Source: Pseudomonadota bacterium (GTDB taxonomy: Bacteria > Pseudomonadota > Alphaproteobacteria > Rhodobacterales > Rhodobacteraceae). From it: 5,689 bases of DNA. The position numbers and the translations under genes are program-made. Below are positions 1 to 5,615 of this stretch, piece after piece. The notes beneath the pieces are model-generated. The model was not told the origin of the DNA, ran no database searches, and saw only the letters and a program-made list of their open reading frames with translations. Each line of letters starts with the position of its first letter. Positions within the stretch are counted from its first letter, which is position 1. The stretch lies in the NCBI GenBank assembly GCA_027623875.1, contig JAQBUS010000102.1:1-5689 (forward strand). The letters run 5' to 3'.

Positions 1-194
1 CCCAGAGCTCCTGTTCCAGAAAATAAGTCCAAAACTCTAGCGTTGGTAAGTGGGTCGTCGAACCTGCCACCAGAGAGAATATTAAATATGTTCTCTCTTA
101 CCCTATCAGTAGTGGGTCGTAGGCCAGACTCTGCACCAACATTACTAACTACATTGAGGGATATCCCTTTAAAAATTCCTGCGATAATTCTCAA
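1..194 (-). CDS. rsmD: 16S rRNA (guanine966-N2)-methyltransferase RsmD, N-terminal part (cut by window edge)
   Basis: Sixty-four complete codons are visible before the gene leaves the left edge. The reading begins MRIIAGIFKG, followed by GLRPTTDRVRENIFNIL (residues 24-40) and VLDLFSGTGAL (54-64). The first two blocks are the conserved N-terminal signature of RsmD, and the last is motif I of the Rossmann-type methyltransferase fold, which binds S-adenosylmethionine. The family methylates N2 of G966 in 16S rRNA on the small ribosomal subunit. The catalytic (D/N)PPF motif lies outside the window. No ATG is available near the conserved start; a TTG at 194-192 fits, and its TTGA overlaps the TGA stop of the upstream reductase gene (191-193). 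This suggests translational coupling in one transcript. Family identification is firm. The TTG start is inferred from the family N-terminus (RIIAG or RIIGG close to the start). Confidence 0.9.
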   Translation of the reverse strand, partial: MRIIAGIFKGISLNVVSNVGAESGLRPTTDRVRENIFNILSGGRFDDPLTNARVLDLFSGTGAL

Positions 195-1402
195 TTGTCC
201 AAAAAACTCTTCAAATCTTGAGATGAATCCTCGACAATCTTTGGATCGACTGTCTTACATGAATCAATTAGGCGTTTTGCAATCATATAGCTCCGCGGAT
301 CGTTCATAGCGTCAACTGATAAGAGTTTTTGATTTTTATAGTACCAGTGAGATAAGGTGTTAGTGTTTATGTTTAGTCTTTTTACAACTTTATCATACCC
401 CATATTTAAACCAACTATTTGTAACTTTATGTCGTATTGATCTGACCAAAACCACGGAAGGGGTTTGTAGATTTCTTCTGCTCCTAAAATATTTCTTGCC
501 ACAAGCTCTGCTTGATCAATAGAATTCTGTACGCTTTCAAGGCGCATTCGGCTTTCATTCAAAGGAAATGACGCACAATCACCTGCTGCCCATATGTGTT
601 TATTTGAGGTTTGACAAAATGCATTAGTTTTTATCCCGTTATCTATATCTAACCCAGCCTCCCGGGCTAGTGAGTCATTGGGTAATATTCCAATGCCAAC
701 AATAACGAAATCAATATCAATTTCTGTGTTGTCTGAGAATGTAGCTCTGGAAACTTTTTTGTCACCACTTAGCCTGTTTAATGAAGTGCCTTCTATTATT
801 TTGACCCCATGTTTTTCATGTAAATTTCGAAAATAATCGGATGTTTGGGCTGATGAAACGCGGTTTAAAATTCTGTCACTCATTTCAACTAACGTTACGC
901 TTAAACCTAATTGCTGACATACTGAGGCGGCTTCAAGTCCAATATACCCGCCACCGACAATAAGAACTTTTTTTTCAGCTATCATATTAGGTTTCATAGA
1001 ATTTATATCATTAATTGATCTAACATAAAATATGTTCTCCAAATCGTTGCTTACTGTCGGAGAAAGTTTACGCGGGCTTGAACCTGTAGTTAGAACTAGT
1101 TCGTCATATGAAAAATAAACATTATTAATATAGATTTTCTTTTCTTTGGGGTTTATGTTTGAGACTGAAAAACCCAATTTCGTATCAATTTTGTGATCAG
1201 CGTAATAGCTCTCGGGTCTTATATATAGCCGTTCAAGGCTTTGGGTTCCCATTAAGTATTTTTTTGACAATGGTGGTCGTTGATAGGGTAAGAATTTCTC
1301 TTCACCAAAAAGAAGTATTTCCTCATCATAACCCTCCGAACGCAATTTAGAACATAGGGAAGCTGCCGATTGACCTGCACCTATTACAATAATTCTTTTC
1401 AT
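191..1402 (-). CDS. NAD(P)H-dependent ferredoxin/rubredoxin reductase-like FAD oxidoreductase
   Basis: This 403-residue flavoprotein passes electrons from NAD(P)H through FAD to a small redox carrier, as in rhodocoxin, putidaredoxin and ferredoxin reductases. The FAD-binding fold opens with IVIGAGQSAASL (5-16). YQRPPLSKKYL (40-50) is the hallmark block of this subfamily, and LTTGSSPRKL (104-113) is the second FAD contact. VLIVGGGYIGLEAA (146-159) is the NAD(P) dinucleotide fold, with an acidic E173 near the end of its second strand, which favours NADH. IWAAGDCA (270-277) binds the FAD ribityl/pyrophosphate. The C-terminal reductase domain (about 315-400) has PWFWSDQYDIKLQIVG. Length is normal for the family. 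The ATG has a good GGGAG ribosome binding site (1411-1407) four bases upstream. It is the first gene of a unit with rsmD and is divergent from the peroxiredoxin gene. The physiological partner is unknown, since no ferredoxin or P450 gene is present here. Confidence 0.9.
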   Translation of the reverse strand: MKRIIVIGAGQSAASLCSKLRSEGYDEEILLFGEEKFLPYQRPPLSKKYLMGTQSLERLYIRPESYYADHKIDTKLGFSVSNINPKEKKIYINNVYFSYDELVLTTGSSPRKLSPTVSNDLENIFYVRSINDINSMKPNMIAEKKVLIVGGGYIGLEAASVCQQLGLSVTLVEMSDRILNRVSSAQTSDYFRNLHEKHGVKIIEGTSLNRLSGDKKVSRATFSDNTEIDIDFVIVGIGILPNDSLAREAGLDIDNGIKTNAFCQTSNKHIWAAGDCASFPLNESRMRLESVQNSIDQAELVARNILGAEEIYKPLPWFWSDQYDIKLQIVGLNMGYDKVVKRLNINTNTLSHWYYKNQKLLSVDAMNDPRSYMIAKRLIDSCKTVDPKIVEDSSQDLKSFLDN

Positions 1403-1403
1403 T

Positions 1404-1443
1404 TTGCTCCCATCGGGTGGTGAGTTCTATACTAACGTAGTAT
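1404..1443 (+). promoter_or_regulatory. Divergent control region with a perfect inverted repeat over a possible -10 box
   Basis: The spacer between the reductase and peroxiredoxin start codons is only 75 bp. It holds ATACTA-ACG-TAGTAT at 1429-1443, a perfect inverted repeat with 6-bp arms and a 3-bp centre. The left arm overlaps TATACT (1428-1433), a plausible -10 box for the plus-strand gene. TTGCTC (1404-1409) lies 18 bp upstream and matches only the TTG half of a -35 consensus. On the minus strand the same repeat includes CATACT (1444-1439), with TTGAAA upstream at a short spacing. The layout suits an operator controlling one or both genes. I do not recognise the motif as OxyR, SoxR, RirA or Irr type. 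The repeat is observed; its function is inferred. Confidence 0.4.
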
Positions 1444-1465
1444 GTATCGCTTAAAATTTTTCAAG

Positions 1466-1472
1466 AAGGAAG
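1466..1472 (+). promoter_or_regulatory. Ribosome binding site that fixes the peroxiredoxin start
   Basis: AAGGAAG lies five bases before the ATG at 1478. An in-frame ATG at 1442 has no such site; it would add twelve basic and hydrophobic residues not seen in the family, and it falls inside the inverted repeat. The start at 1478 is therefore chosen. Confidence 0.75.
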
Positions 1473-1477
1473 TGAAA

Positions 1478-1972
1478 ATGGTAATTTCGATAGGAAATCA
1501 ACTCCCAAACTCAAAGTTAAAGTGGTTTGGGGAGACAGGAATTGAGAGCATAAATCTCGATACCTTTACACGAGATAAAACGGTAATAATTTTTGGTTTG
1601 CCAGGGGCGTTTACCTCGACCTGTCATACACAACATGTTCCCAGTTTCATAAGGACTAAACCACAGTTTGATCTTATTGGCGTGGATTCAATAATATGTA
1701 TTTCTGTAAATGATCCACATGTTATGAGGGCTTGGGGTGAGGCAACTGGTGCGACATCAGCTGGATTGATTATGTTAGGTGATCCGTTGAGTGAATTCAC
1801 GCGTTCTATTGGAATGGATTTCGATGCTCCTGATGTCGGATTTATTGGAAGATCTAAGCGTTATTCAATGTTGGTTAAAAATAATCAGGTTGTTTTATTT
1901 AACGAAGAGGAGTCCCGATCTCAGTGCCAAACTTCCTCTGGAGAAGAGCTTTTGGATAAAATGAGAAAGTAG
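1478..1972 (+). CDS. Peroxiredoxin, Prx5 / type II (AhpE-like redoxin fold)
   Basis: This is a 164-residue thiol peroxidase that reduces hydrogen peroxide and alkyl hydroperoxides, probably in the cytosol since no signal peptide is seen. The active-site block LPGAFTSTCHTQHVP (41-55) gives the PxxxTxxC motif, with P42, T46 and peroxidatic C49. VNDPHVMRAW (77-86) and RSKRYSML (125-132, supplying the active-site arginine) are typical of Prx5 proteins. Two further cysteines are C74, 25 residues after C49 as in plant type II peroxiredoxins, and C150, close to the position of the resolving cysteine in human PRDX5. Either could resolve the sulfenic acid, or a glutaredoxin/glutathione system could. 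S47 replaces the commoner proline (TPTC) and S56 the usual glycine (HVPG). Length is normal for the family (about 160). It is divergent from the flavoprotein gene and convergent with the DUF482 gene. Confidence 0.93.
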   Translation: MVISIGNQLPNSKLKWFGETGIESINLDTFTRDKTVIIFGLPGAFTSTCHTQHVPSFIRTKPQFDLIGVDSIICISVNDPHVMRAWGEATGATSAGLIMLGDPLSEFTRSIGMDFDAPDVGFIGRSKRYSMLVKNNQVVLFNEEESRSQCQTSSGEELLDKMRK

Positions 1973-2017
1973 TGTAAATATTCTATTTATTAGATAAATT
2001 GCTGGTTTTTTAAAAGA

Positions 2018-2030
2018 AGAATAAAATTCT
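2018..2030. terminator. Weak inverted repeat in the convergent gap (possible bidirectional terminator)
   Basis: Between the convergent peroxiredoxin and DUF482 stop codons lies AGAAT-AAA-ATTCT, a 5-bp AT-rich inverted repeat. On the plus strand TTTTT follows after six bases. On the minus strand a T-rich stretch (TCTTTT) follows directly. Placement suits a shared terminator, but the stem is short, has only one G-C pair, and reaches into the DUF482 stop codon. This is a tentative call. Confidence 0.22.
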
Positions 2031-3195
2031 AGAGCTTTTTATAAGGCGCGAATTCTAATAAAACTTCATTTTCATGGTTGATGGCTGATTTCTCTACTTC
2101 TAAGTAATCAGCTACTGCCTTTCTGAAGTTTATATTATTTATCCAGTGGAGAGAATTGATAGCTACAGGTAGATATCCTCTCGCTAATTTATGTCCGCCC
2201 TGAGCCCCAGCTTCGACTTTTTTTAATCTTTTTGATATAGCATACTCGATGGCTTGATAATAACAGATCTCGAAGTGCAGACTTGGATGGTCTTCTATAC
2301 AGCCCCAATACCTTCCGTATAGTGTTTCCCTGCCAATAAAGTTAAGTGCTCCAGCAATGTAAACTCCGTTAACTTCTGCAAGAATTAGTAAAACATCGAC
2401 ATTCATATATTTATGAATTTCTCTAAAAAAATCTCGTGTTAGATATGGCGTTCCCCACTTCCTAATTCCGGTGTCTTGATAGAAAGTCCAAAAGGCATCC
2501 CAATGTTCTTCTTTTATTTCGGTACCGGTCAATCTTTTAATTGTCCCACCAAATTCATGAGCTTTCTTCCTTTCTTTTTTGATATTTTTTCTTTTCCTAG
2601 AAGAAAGGGAATCCAAGAAATCTTCAAAGGATTTGTAGGAGTTGTTCAACCAGTGAAACTGTTGACTTTTTCTTGTTAACAACCCCATTTTGGCACCTAA
2701 ATTGACCTCATCATCTGTACAAAATGTAACGTGCAATGAGGAGAGGTGGTTTTTTTCTGCTAATTCAGTAGCCGCGCTAAGTAATGCTTTTTGCGCTAAT
2801 AAATCCCAGTCAGGGTGAGTCAGTAACCTTCTACCACTTGCTGGAGTAAAAGGAATTGAGATTTGTAATTTTGGGTAGTAACTTCCTCCCGCTTTCTCAA
2901 AGGCGTGAGCCCAACTATGATCAAAGATATACTCACCTTGTGAATGTTGCTTTAAGTAAAGAGGTGCAACACCAATTACTTTGCCCATAGATCTGGCCAC
3001 CAAATAATGGGGTATCCAGCCGGTTCCTTTTCCTACCGAATTTGATTTTTCAAGAGCAAGTAAAAATCTGTGGGTTGAGAAAATATCTTTTGCCCGACCT
3101 GTTTTGGCCTCAGGGCATGCGCAAGCATCCCAATCAGACGCACTAATGTCCTGAATTCTTAATAGTACGCTGATTTCTGTGAGGTCTACGCTCAT
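2029..3195 (-). CDS. FemAB-like / GNAT-fold protein of the DUF482 family
   Basis: This 388-residue protein matches the DUF482 (FemAB_like, PF04339) family, often labelled 'peptidoglycan biosynthesis/recognition' or GNAT acyltransferase; no reaction is firmly established. Conserved blocks are GTGWIPHYLVAR (57-68), PLYLKQHSQGEYIFDHSWA (78-96), YYPKLQISIPFTPASGRRLL (106-125), SRKRKNIKKERKKA (199-212), LYGRYWGC (292-299), HFEICYYQAIEYAI (307-320) and EAGAQGGHKLARGYLP (328-343). The family resembles the aminoacyl transferases FemA/FemB, with two acyltransferase-like halves. There is no signal peptide or membrane segment, so it is cytosolic. The ATG follows an in-frame stop nine bases upstream and has no clear Shine-Dalgarno sequence. 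It lies 81 bp downstream of ridA on the same strand and may share its transcript. From memory, many alphaproteobacteria place a glycerophosphodiester phosphodiesterase gene in this neighbourhood; none is present here. Family is confident, function is not. Confidence 0.85.
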   Translation of the reverse strand: MSVDLTEISVLLRIQDISASDWDACACPEAKTGRAKDIFSTHRFLLALEKSNSVGKGTGWIPHYLVARSMGKVIGVAPLYLKQHSQGEYIFDHSWAHAFEKAGGSYYPKLQISIPFTPASGRRLLTHPDWDLLAQKALLSAATELAEKNHLSSLHVTFCTDDEVNLGAKMGLLTRKSQQFHWLNNSYKSFEDFLDSLSSRKRKNIKKERKKAHEFGGTIKRLTGTEIKEEHWDAFWTFYQDTGIRKWGTPYLTRDFFREIHKYMNVDVLLILAEVNGVYIAGALNFIGRETLYGRYWGCIEDHPSLHFEICYYQAIEYAISKRLKKVEAGAQGGHKLARGYLPVAINSLHWINNINFRKAVADYLEVEKSAINHENEVLLEFAPYKKL

Positions 3196-3215
3196 TGGTT
3201 TTTATAAATATAACT

Positions 3216-3265
3216 CTCTATAAGAATTAGCTTAATGTATATGATTTACGAAAATTTCTTTAGAG
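3216..3265 (-). repeat. Imperfect inverted repeat between ridA and the DUF482 gene
   Basis: In the 81-bp spacer, CTCTATAAGAA (3216-3226) can pair with TTCTTTAGAG (3256-3265). This gives a 10-bp stem with one bulged base and a 29-base loop. No T-run follows on the minus strand, so it is not a standard terminator. It could be an RNA element in the transcript or chance pairing in AT-rich DNA. Confidence 0.25.
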
Positions 3266-3276
3266 ATTATTAGTGA

Positions 3277-3744
3277 TTAGATTTCAATTTGAAATATACC
3301 CTCAATTTCAACAGCTACACCAAAAGGTAACGAGACTGCGCTGACTGCAGAGCGAGAGTGACGACCCTTCTCTCCCAGGAGGTTCACAAAGAAATCAGAA
3401 GCACCATTAATTACTTTAGGTTGTTCAGTAAAATCTGTCGTCGAATTAACAAAACCGGTTAATTTTACAACTTTTGACAATCTTTCGAGGTTTCCGTCAC
3501 ACGCGGCTTTAACTTGAGCAAGGAGGCTTATGGCACATATTTTTGCTGCATTCGCGCCTTCTTCAACACTCATGTTGGCCCCTAGCTTTCCTATTATTAA
3601 ACCTGTTGAATCTGAAGAGATTTGGCCGGAGATGTAAACGAGGTTACCTACTTTTACGTAGGGAACATAATTTGCTGCAGGAGCTGGTGCATTTGGCAGT
3701 TCAACACCTAACTCGGTTAATTTATTTTCAATGATTCCAGTCAT
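3277..3744 (-). CDS. RidA / YjgF-YER057c-UK114 family protein (reactive imine/enamine deaminase-like)
   Basis: This is a 155-residue cytosolic protein. Canonical RidA hydrolyses reactive 2-aminoacrylate-type enamines/imines released by PLP enzymes, protecting other PLP enzymes from damage, and works as a trimer. Visible family features are YVKVGNLVYISGQI (29-42), a central helix region EEGANAAKICAISLLAQVKA (61-80), VVKLTGFVNST (92-102), and the C-terminal block GRHSRSAVSAVSLPFGVAVEIEGIF (127-151). In that block R131 matches the substrate-carboxylate arginine of active RidA. Length and the GEKGRHSRSAV stretch put it in the longer (about 150-residue) subgroup rather than the 128-residue E. coli RidA type, so the exact substrate is uncertain. 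The start is ATG 3744-3742, set by GGAG six bases upstream; a TTG at 3756 would lie on the ribosome binding site itself. It is divergent from mlaA and leads into the DUF482 gene. Confidence 0.9.
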   Translation of the reverse strand: MTGIIENKLTELGVELPNAPAPAANYVPYVKVGNLVYISGQISSDSTGLIIGKLGANMSVEEGANAAKICAISLLAQVKAACDGNLERLSKVVKLTGFVNSTTDFTEQPKVINGASDFFVNLLGEKGRHSRSAVSAVSLPFGVAVEIEGIFQIEI

Positions 3745-3750
3745 GTTTAT

Positions 3751-3754
3751 CTCC
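3751..3754 (-). promoter_or_regulatory. Ribosome binding site that fixes the ridA-family start
   Basis: The minus strand reads GGAG here, with six bases before the ATG at 3744. The longer in-frame reading would start at a TTG overlapping this site and is rejected. Confidence 0.7.
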
Positions 3755-3759
3755 AAATA

Positions 3760-3774
3760 TTAACTTTAAGTTAA
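3760..3774. promoter_or_regulatory. Perfect 15-bp palindrome upstream of the RidA-family gene
   Basis: TTAACTT-T-AAGTTAA is a perfect inverted repeat with 7-bp arms and a 1-bp centre, ending five bases before the ribosome binding site on the minus strand. A possible minus-strand -10 box, TATTAT (3794-3789), lies upstream with no convincing -35. If that box is used, the palindrome lies just after the transcription start, a typical repressor position. It could instead be a small hairpin in the 5' leader. The repeat is observed; a regulator is inferred and not identified. Confidence 0.4.
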
Positions 3775-3881
3775 ATTTCATTCAGACCATAATACAAAAC
3801 AAATAGAAATAAAATACTCTCAATTTTTTTGCTTATAAATTAATAAATTGTTTTGATTACATCTGGAGGTTTAAACACATT

Positions 3882-3944
3882 TTGATTAGACTAAGATTAC
3901 TAAAACGCCGATTCCATTTTACTACAGTAGAGTTTAGAACATGA
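3882..3944 (+). CDS. Possible 20-codon leader peptide ORF before mlaA
   Basis: A TTG at 3882 opens a frame of 20 codons that ends at TGA 3942-3944, overlapping the mlaA ATG as ATGA. The peptide would begin MIRLRLLKRR and is strongly basic. A strong Shine-Dalgarno sequence, GGAGG, lies at 3865-3869. The 12-base gap to TTG is longer than ideal, and no ATG or GTG sits at a better distance. mlaA itself has only a poor ribosome binding site, so coupling from a leader ORF would explain how it is translated. The coincidence of a strong GGAGG and an ATGA junction is suggestive, but a 20-codon frame arises easily by chance. Low confidence. Confidence 0.25.
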   Translation: MIRLRLLKRRFHFTTVEFRT

Positions 3945-4687
3945 AACTAGCACAAAAACCCCGTATTATCCTTGGAACTTGTGTATTATTTGTTTTGGCG
4001 TGCTGTTCTCCTGCGGCTATTAAGACCCAGATTGATGACCCAGTAGAGCCTGTAAATAGAGTGGTTCATAAAGTTAACAGGGGTTTAGATAAAGTTGTAG
4101 TTCGTCCTGTATCTAAAGTTTATGAAGTCGTACCGCAGTTTGCCCGCAGTGGTATAAGTAACTTTGCTTCAAATTTAAGAATTCCGGGCATAATTGTAAA
4201 TGATGTAATACAAGTGAGTTTTCTGGATGCAGCATCTAATTCGGCTAGATTTATTGTTAATACGACGGTTGGTATTGGTGGGTTGTTTGATCCAGCAAGT
4301 AGGATAGGTCTTTCAGAGCGAAGCACAGACTTTGGAGAAACCCTCCATATATGGGGAGTTAATGAGGGGGCTTATGTTGAGTTACCCGTCTTTGGCCCTA
4401 GTACTGTGCGGGATGCAGCCGGAAGGATTGTAGATTTTGCGACAAATCCTTTGAATGTATTAATTCAGCCTAAACCAGATCCAAAATTGATGACCACAGT
4501 TACAACTCTGAAGCTTTTGGACCAGCGGGGAAGGTTTTCAGAGTTGATCGACTCTATTTATTATGAAAGTGAAGATAGCTATTCTCAGGCCAAATCACTA
4601 TACCTACAAAGGCGACGAAATTTTTTAAGAACGAATGAAAGTGAAGAATATTTTGACCCGTATATTGACGTTTATGGTTCCAATTAA
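3941..4687 (+). CDS. mlaA: MlaA (VacJ-like) outer-membrane lipoprotein, lipid asymmetry maintenance
   Basis: This 248-residue lipoprotein sits in the outer membrane, extracts misplaced phospholipids from the outer leaflet and passes them to periplasmic MlaC. The N-terminus is a lipoprotein signal: basic KLAQKPR, hydrophobic IILGTCVLFVLA, then the lipobox VLAC with C21 as the likely lipidated residue (C22 follows). Mature motifs are DDPVEPVNRVVHKVNRGLDK (32-51), RPVSKVYEVVP (55-65), RFIVNTTVGIGGLFDPA (103-119) and DFGETLHIWGVNEGAYVELP (130-149), followed by VFGPSTVRDAAG (150-161). The C-terminal YFDPYIDVYGSN tail resembles the usual alphaproteobacterial ending. Length is normal. An in-frame TAG four codons upstream makes ATG 3941 the only reasonable start, though its ribosome binding site is weak (AGAG, about nine bases away). 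mlaC overlaps its 3' end, so the two are co-transcribed. Confidence 0.95.
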   Translation: MKLAQKPRIILGTCVLFVLACCSPAAIKTQIDDPVEPVNRVVHKVNRGLDKVVVRPVSKVYEVVPQFARSGISNFASNLRIPGIIVNDVIQVSFLDAASNSARFIVNTTVGIGGLFDPASRIGLSERSTDFGETLHIWGVNEGAYVELPVFGPSTVRDAAGRIVDFATNPLNVLIQPKPDPKLMTTVTTLKLLDQRGRFSELIDSIYYESEDSYSQAKSLYLQRRRNFLRTNESEEYFDPYIDVYGSN

Positions 4688-5297
4688 GTGCAGTTATAAA
4701 GCCTTTTTTGCAATTATATTTACAACTTTTACCCTATTTGCTGTAGCATCGACACCATCCTCTGCCTTAGAGCCGTCCGAAGCAGAATTGTTTATTGGTA
4801 TAATAGTTGCGGAAGTAAATGAAATAATTTCTGCAAACGAGGAAGAAGAAATCGCCTTACAAAAACTAGAGTCCGTTTTTGAGAGGTATGCTGATATCAA
4901 TATAATGGCCCTGACAACACTGGGCGTTGCCCGAAGAGCTGCTTCTTCAGAGGATCTTGATATTTACAAGGGAGCATTTAAAATTTATTTTCTTGATAAG
5001 TATGCCAAGAGATTTCGTGAATTAAAAGATGGTAATATTGAAGTAGTAAGTGCGCGTAAAGTTAAGTCTTATGTTGAAGTCCGGTCGATAATAACAATGA
5101 TGGATTGGGCGCCTTTTGATGTGATTTGGTTGATTTCAGATCGTAGCGGACCAGCAAAAATTTTCAATATAGTTATTGATGGTATTAGCCTACTTGCGTT
5201 TGAGCGAACAGAGATTGGTGTAATGCTCGAAAATCGAGGCGGAAATATAAAAGTACTTAGTGAAGCTCTTAGGAATACAAACTATTCAAAAAAGTAA
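4674..5297 (+). CDS. mlaC: MlaC (Ttg2D-like) periplasmic phospholipid carrier
   Basis: This 207-residue protein carries phospholipid between MlaA and the inner-membrane MlaFEDB complex. The N-terminus is a Sec signal peptide: MVPIKCSYK, hydrophobic AFFAIIFTTFTLFAVA, and possible cleavage after AVA (25) or SSA (31). The mature part shows the MlaC/Tol_Tol_Ttg2 pattern (PF05494): FERYADINIMALTTLG (69-84), YKGAFKIYFLDKYAKRF (98-114), DWAPFDVIWLI (144-154), IFNIVIDGISLLAFERTEI (163-181) and a closing GGNIKVLSEAL (189-199). The start at 4674 overlaps mlaA by 14 bases and puts the signal peptide at the N-terminus. An in-frame ATG at 4635 would add 13 residues and a 53-base overlap. Neither has a strong ribosome binding site, so translation is probably coupled to mlaA. 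The family also includes HpnM of hopanoid clusters, but no hopanoid genes are nearby. Confidence 0.9.
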   Translation: MVPIKCSYKAFFAIIFTTFTLFAVASTPSSALEPSEAELFIGIIVAEVNEIISANEEEEIALQKLESVFERYADINIMALTTLGVARRAASSEDLDIYKGAFKIYFLDKYAKRFRELKDGNIEVVSARKVKSYVEVRSIITMMDWAPFDVIWLISDRSGPAKIFNIVIDGISLLAFERTEIGVMLENRGGNIKVLSEALRNTNYSKK

Positions 5298-5328
5298 ATT
5301 TTGAATTCAGGATTATATTTAGGGCTTT

Positions 5329-5341
5329 CTAGGGGGCCTAG
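5329..5341. repeat. Short GC-rich inverted repeat after mlaC
   Basis: CTAGG-GGG-CCTAG is a perfect 5-bp inverted repeat 31 bases after the mlaC stop, in the most GC-rich patch of the intergenic region. No T-run follows (the sequence continues CATCTATAGCG), so it is at best a weak or Rho-associated transcript end. It could also be a binding site or chance. Confidence 0.3.
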
Positions 5342-5518
5342 CATCTATAGCGCCTTAAAAAGATAATATTTTACCGGTGCCTAATTTCTATCTCCTTATC
5401 ATTCATTTCTGGGGCTGTTTTATTTATATGTTTGAACCTGGCTTGGAGGCCTATCAAGAATATGTAAAACCTTAGTTTAGGTATGTATAGCCTGAAGGGA
5501 AATAAACTGAGGTGATAA

Positions 5519-5615
5519 AGTAGCCTGCTTTTGGTATAGGAATAAAATCTTTTATTCTTACTAGTATATATTGTAAAAAGCATATTAAAGCTTGCGAACG
5601 CTGAAGAAGGCTACT
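5519..5615. repeat. Nested inverted repeats with possible RNA fold
   Basis: Outer arms AGTAGCCT (5519-5526) and AGGCTACT (5608-5615) are perfectly complementary. After one mismatch the pairing continues for CTTT against GAAG (the last pair is a G-U wobble). Inside lies an 11-bp hairpin at 5537-5560 (TAGGAATAAAA, loop TC, TTTTATTCTTA) with one wobble pair. TGCTTTT (5526-5532) and AAAAGCA (5576-5582) offer an alternative pairing around the same hairpin. The base composition makes AT-rich stems easy to form, but the outer arms are GC-containing. It could be a small RNA, a leader of a downstream gene, or remnants of a repeat. Function is unknown. Confidence 0.3.

Noticed and set aside
43..309. 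Plus-strand 88-codon ORF
   Set aside because: It lies antisense to rsmD and the reductase 3' end, both of which have strong family signatures, and its own sequence matches nothing I recognise.
1442..1477. Longer peroxiredoxin N-terminus from ATG 1442
   Set aside because: It lacks a ribosome binding site, overlaps the inverted repeat and probable promoter, and adds residues not typical of the family.
3745..3756. Longer RidA-family N-terminus from TTG 3756
   Set aside because: The TTG overlaps the GGAG that serves the ATG at 3744.
5400..5460. tRNA-like GGTTCAAA on the minus strand near 5440-5430
   Set aside because: No acceptor, D or anticodon stems could be built around it.
5371..5583. Minus-strand 70-codon ORF with ATG start
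   Set aside because: There is no Shine-Dalgarno sequence, no recognisable family and a composition expected from AT-rich noncoding DNA; an in-frame stop lies ten codons upstream, so it is not the end of a longer gene unless frameshifted.
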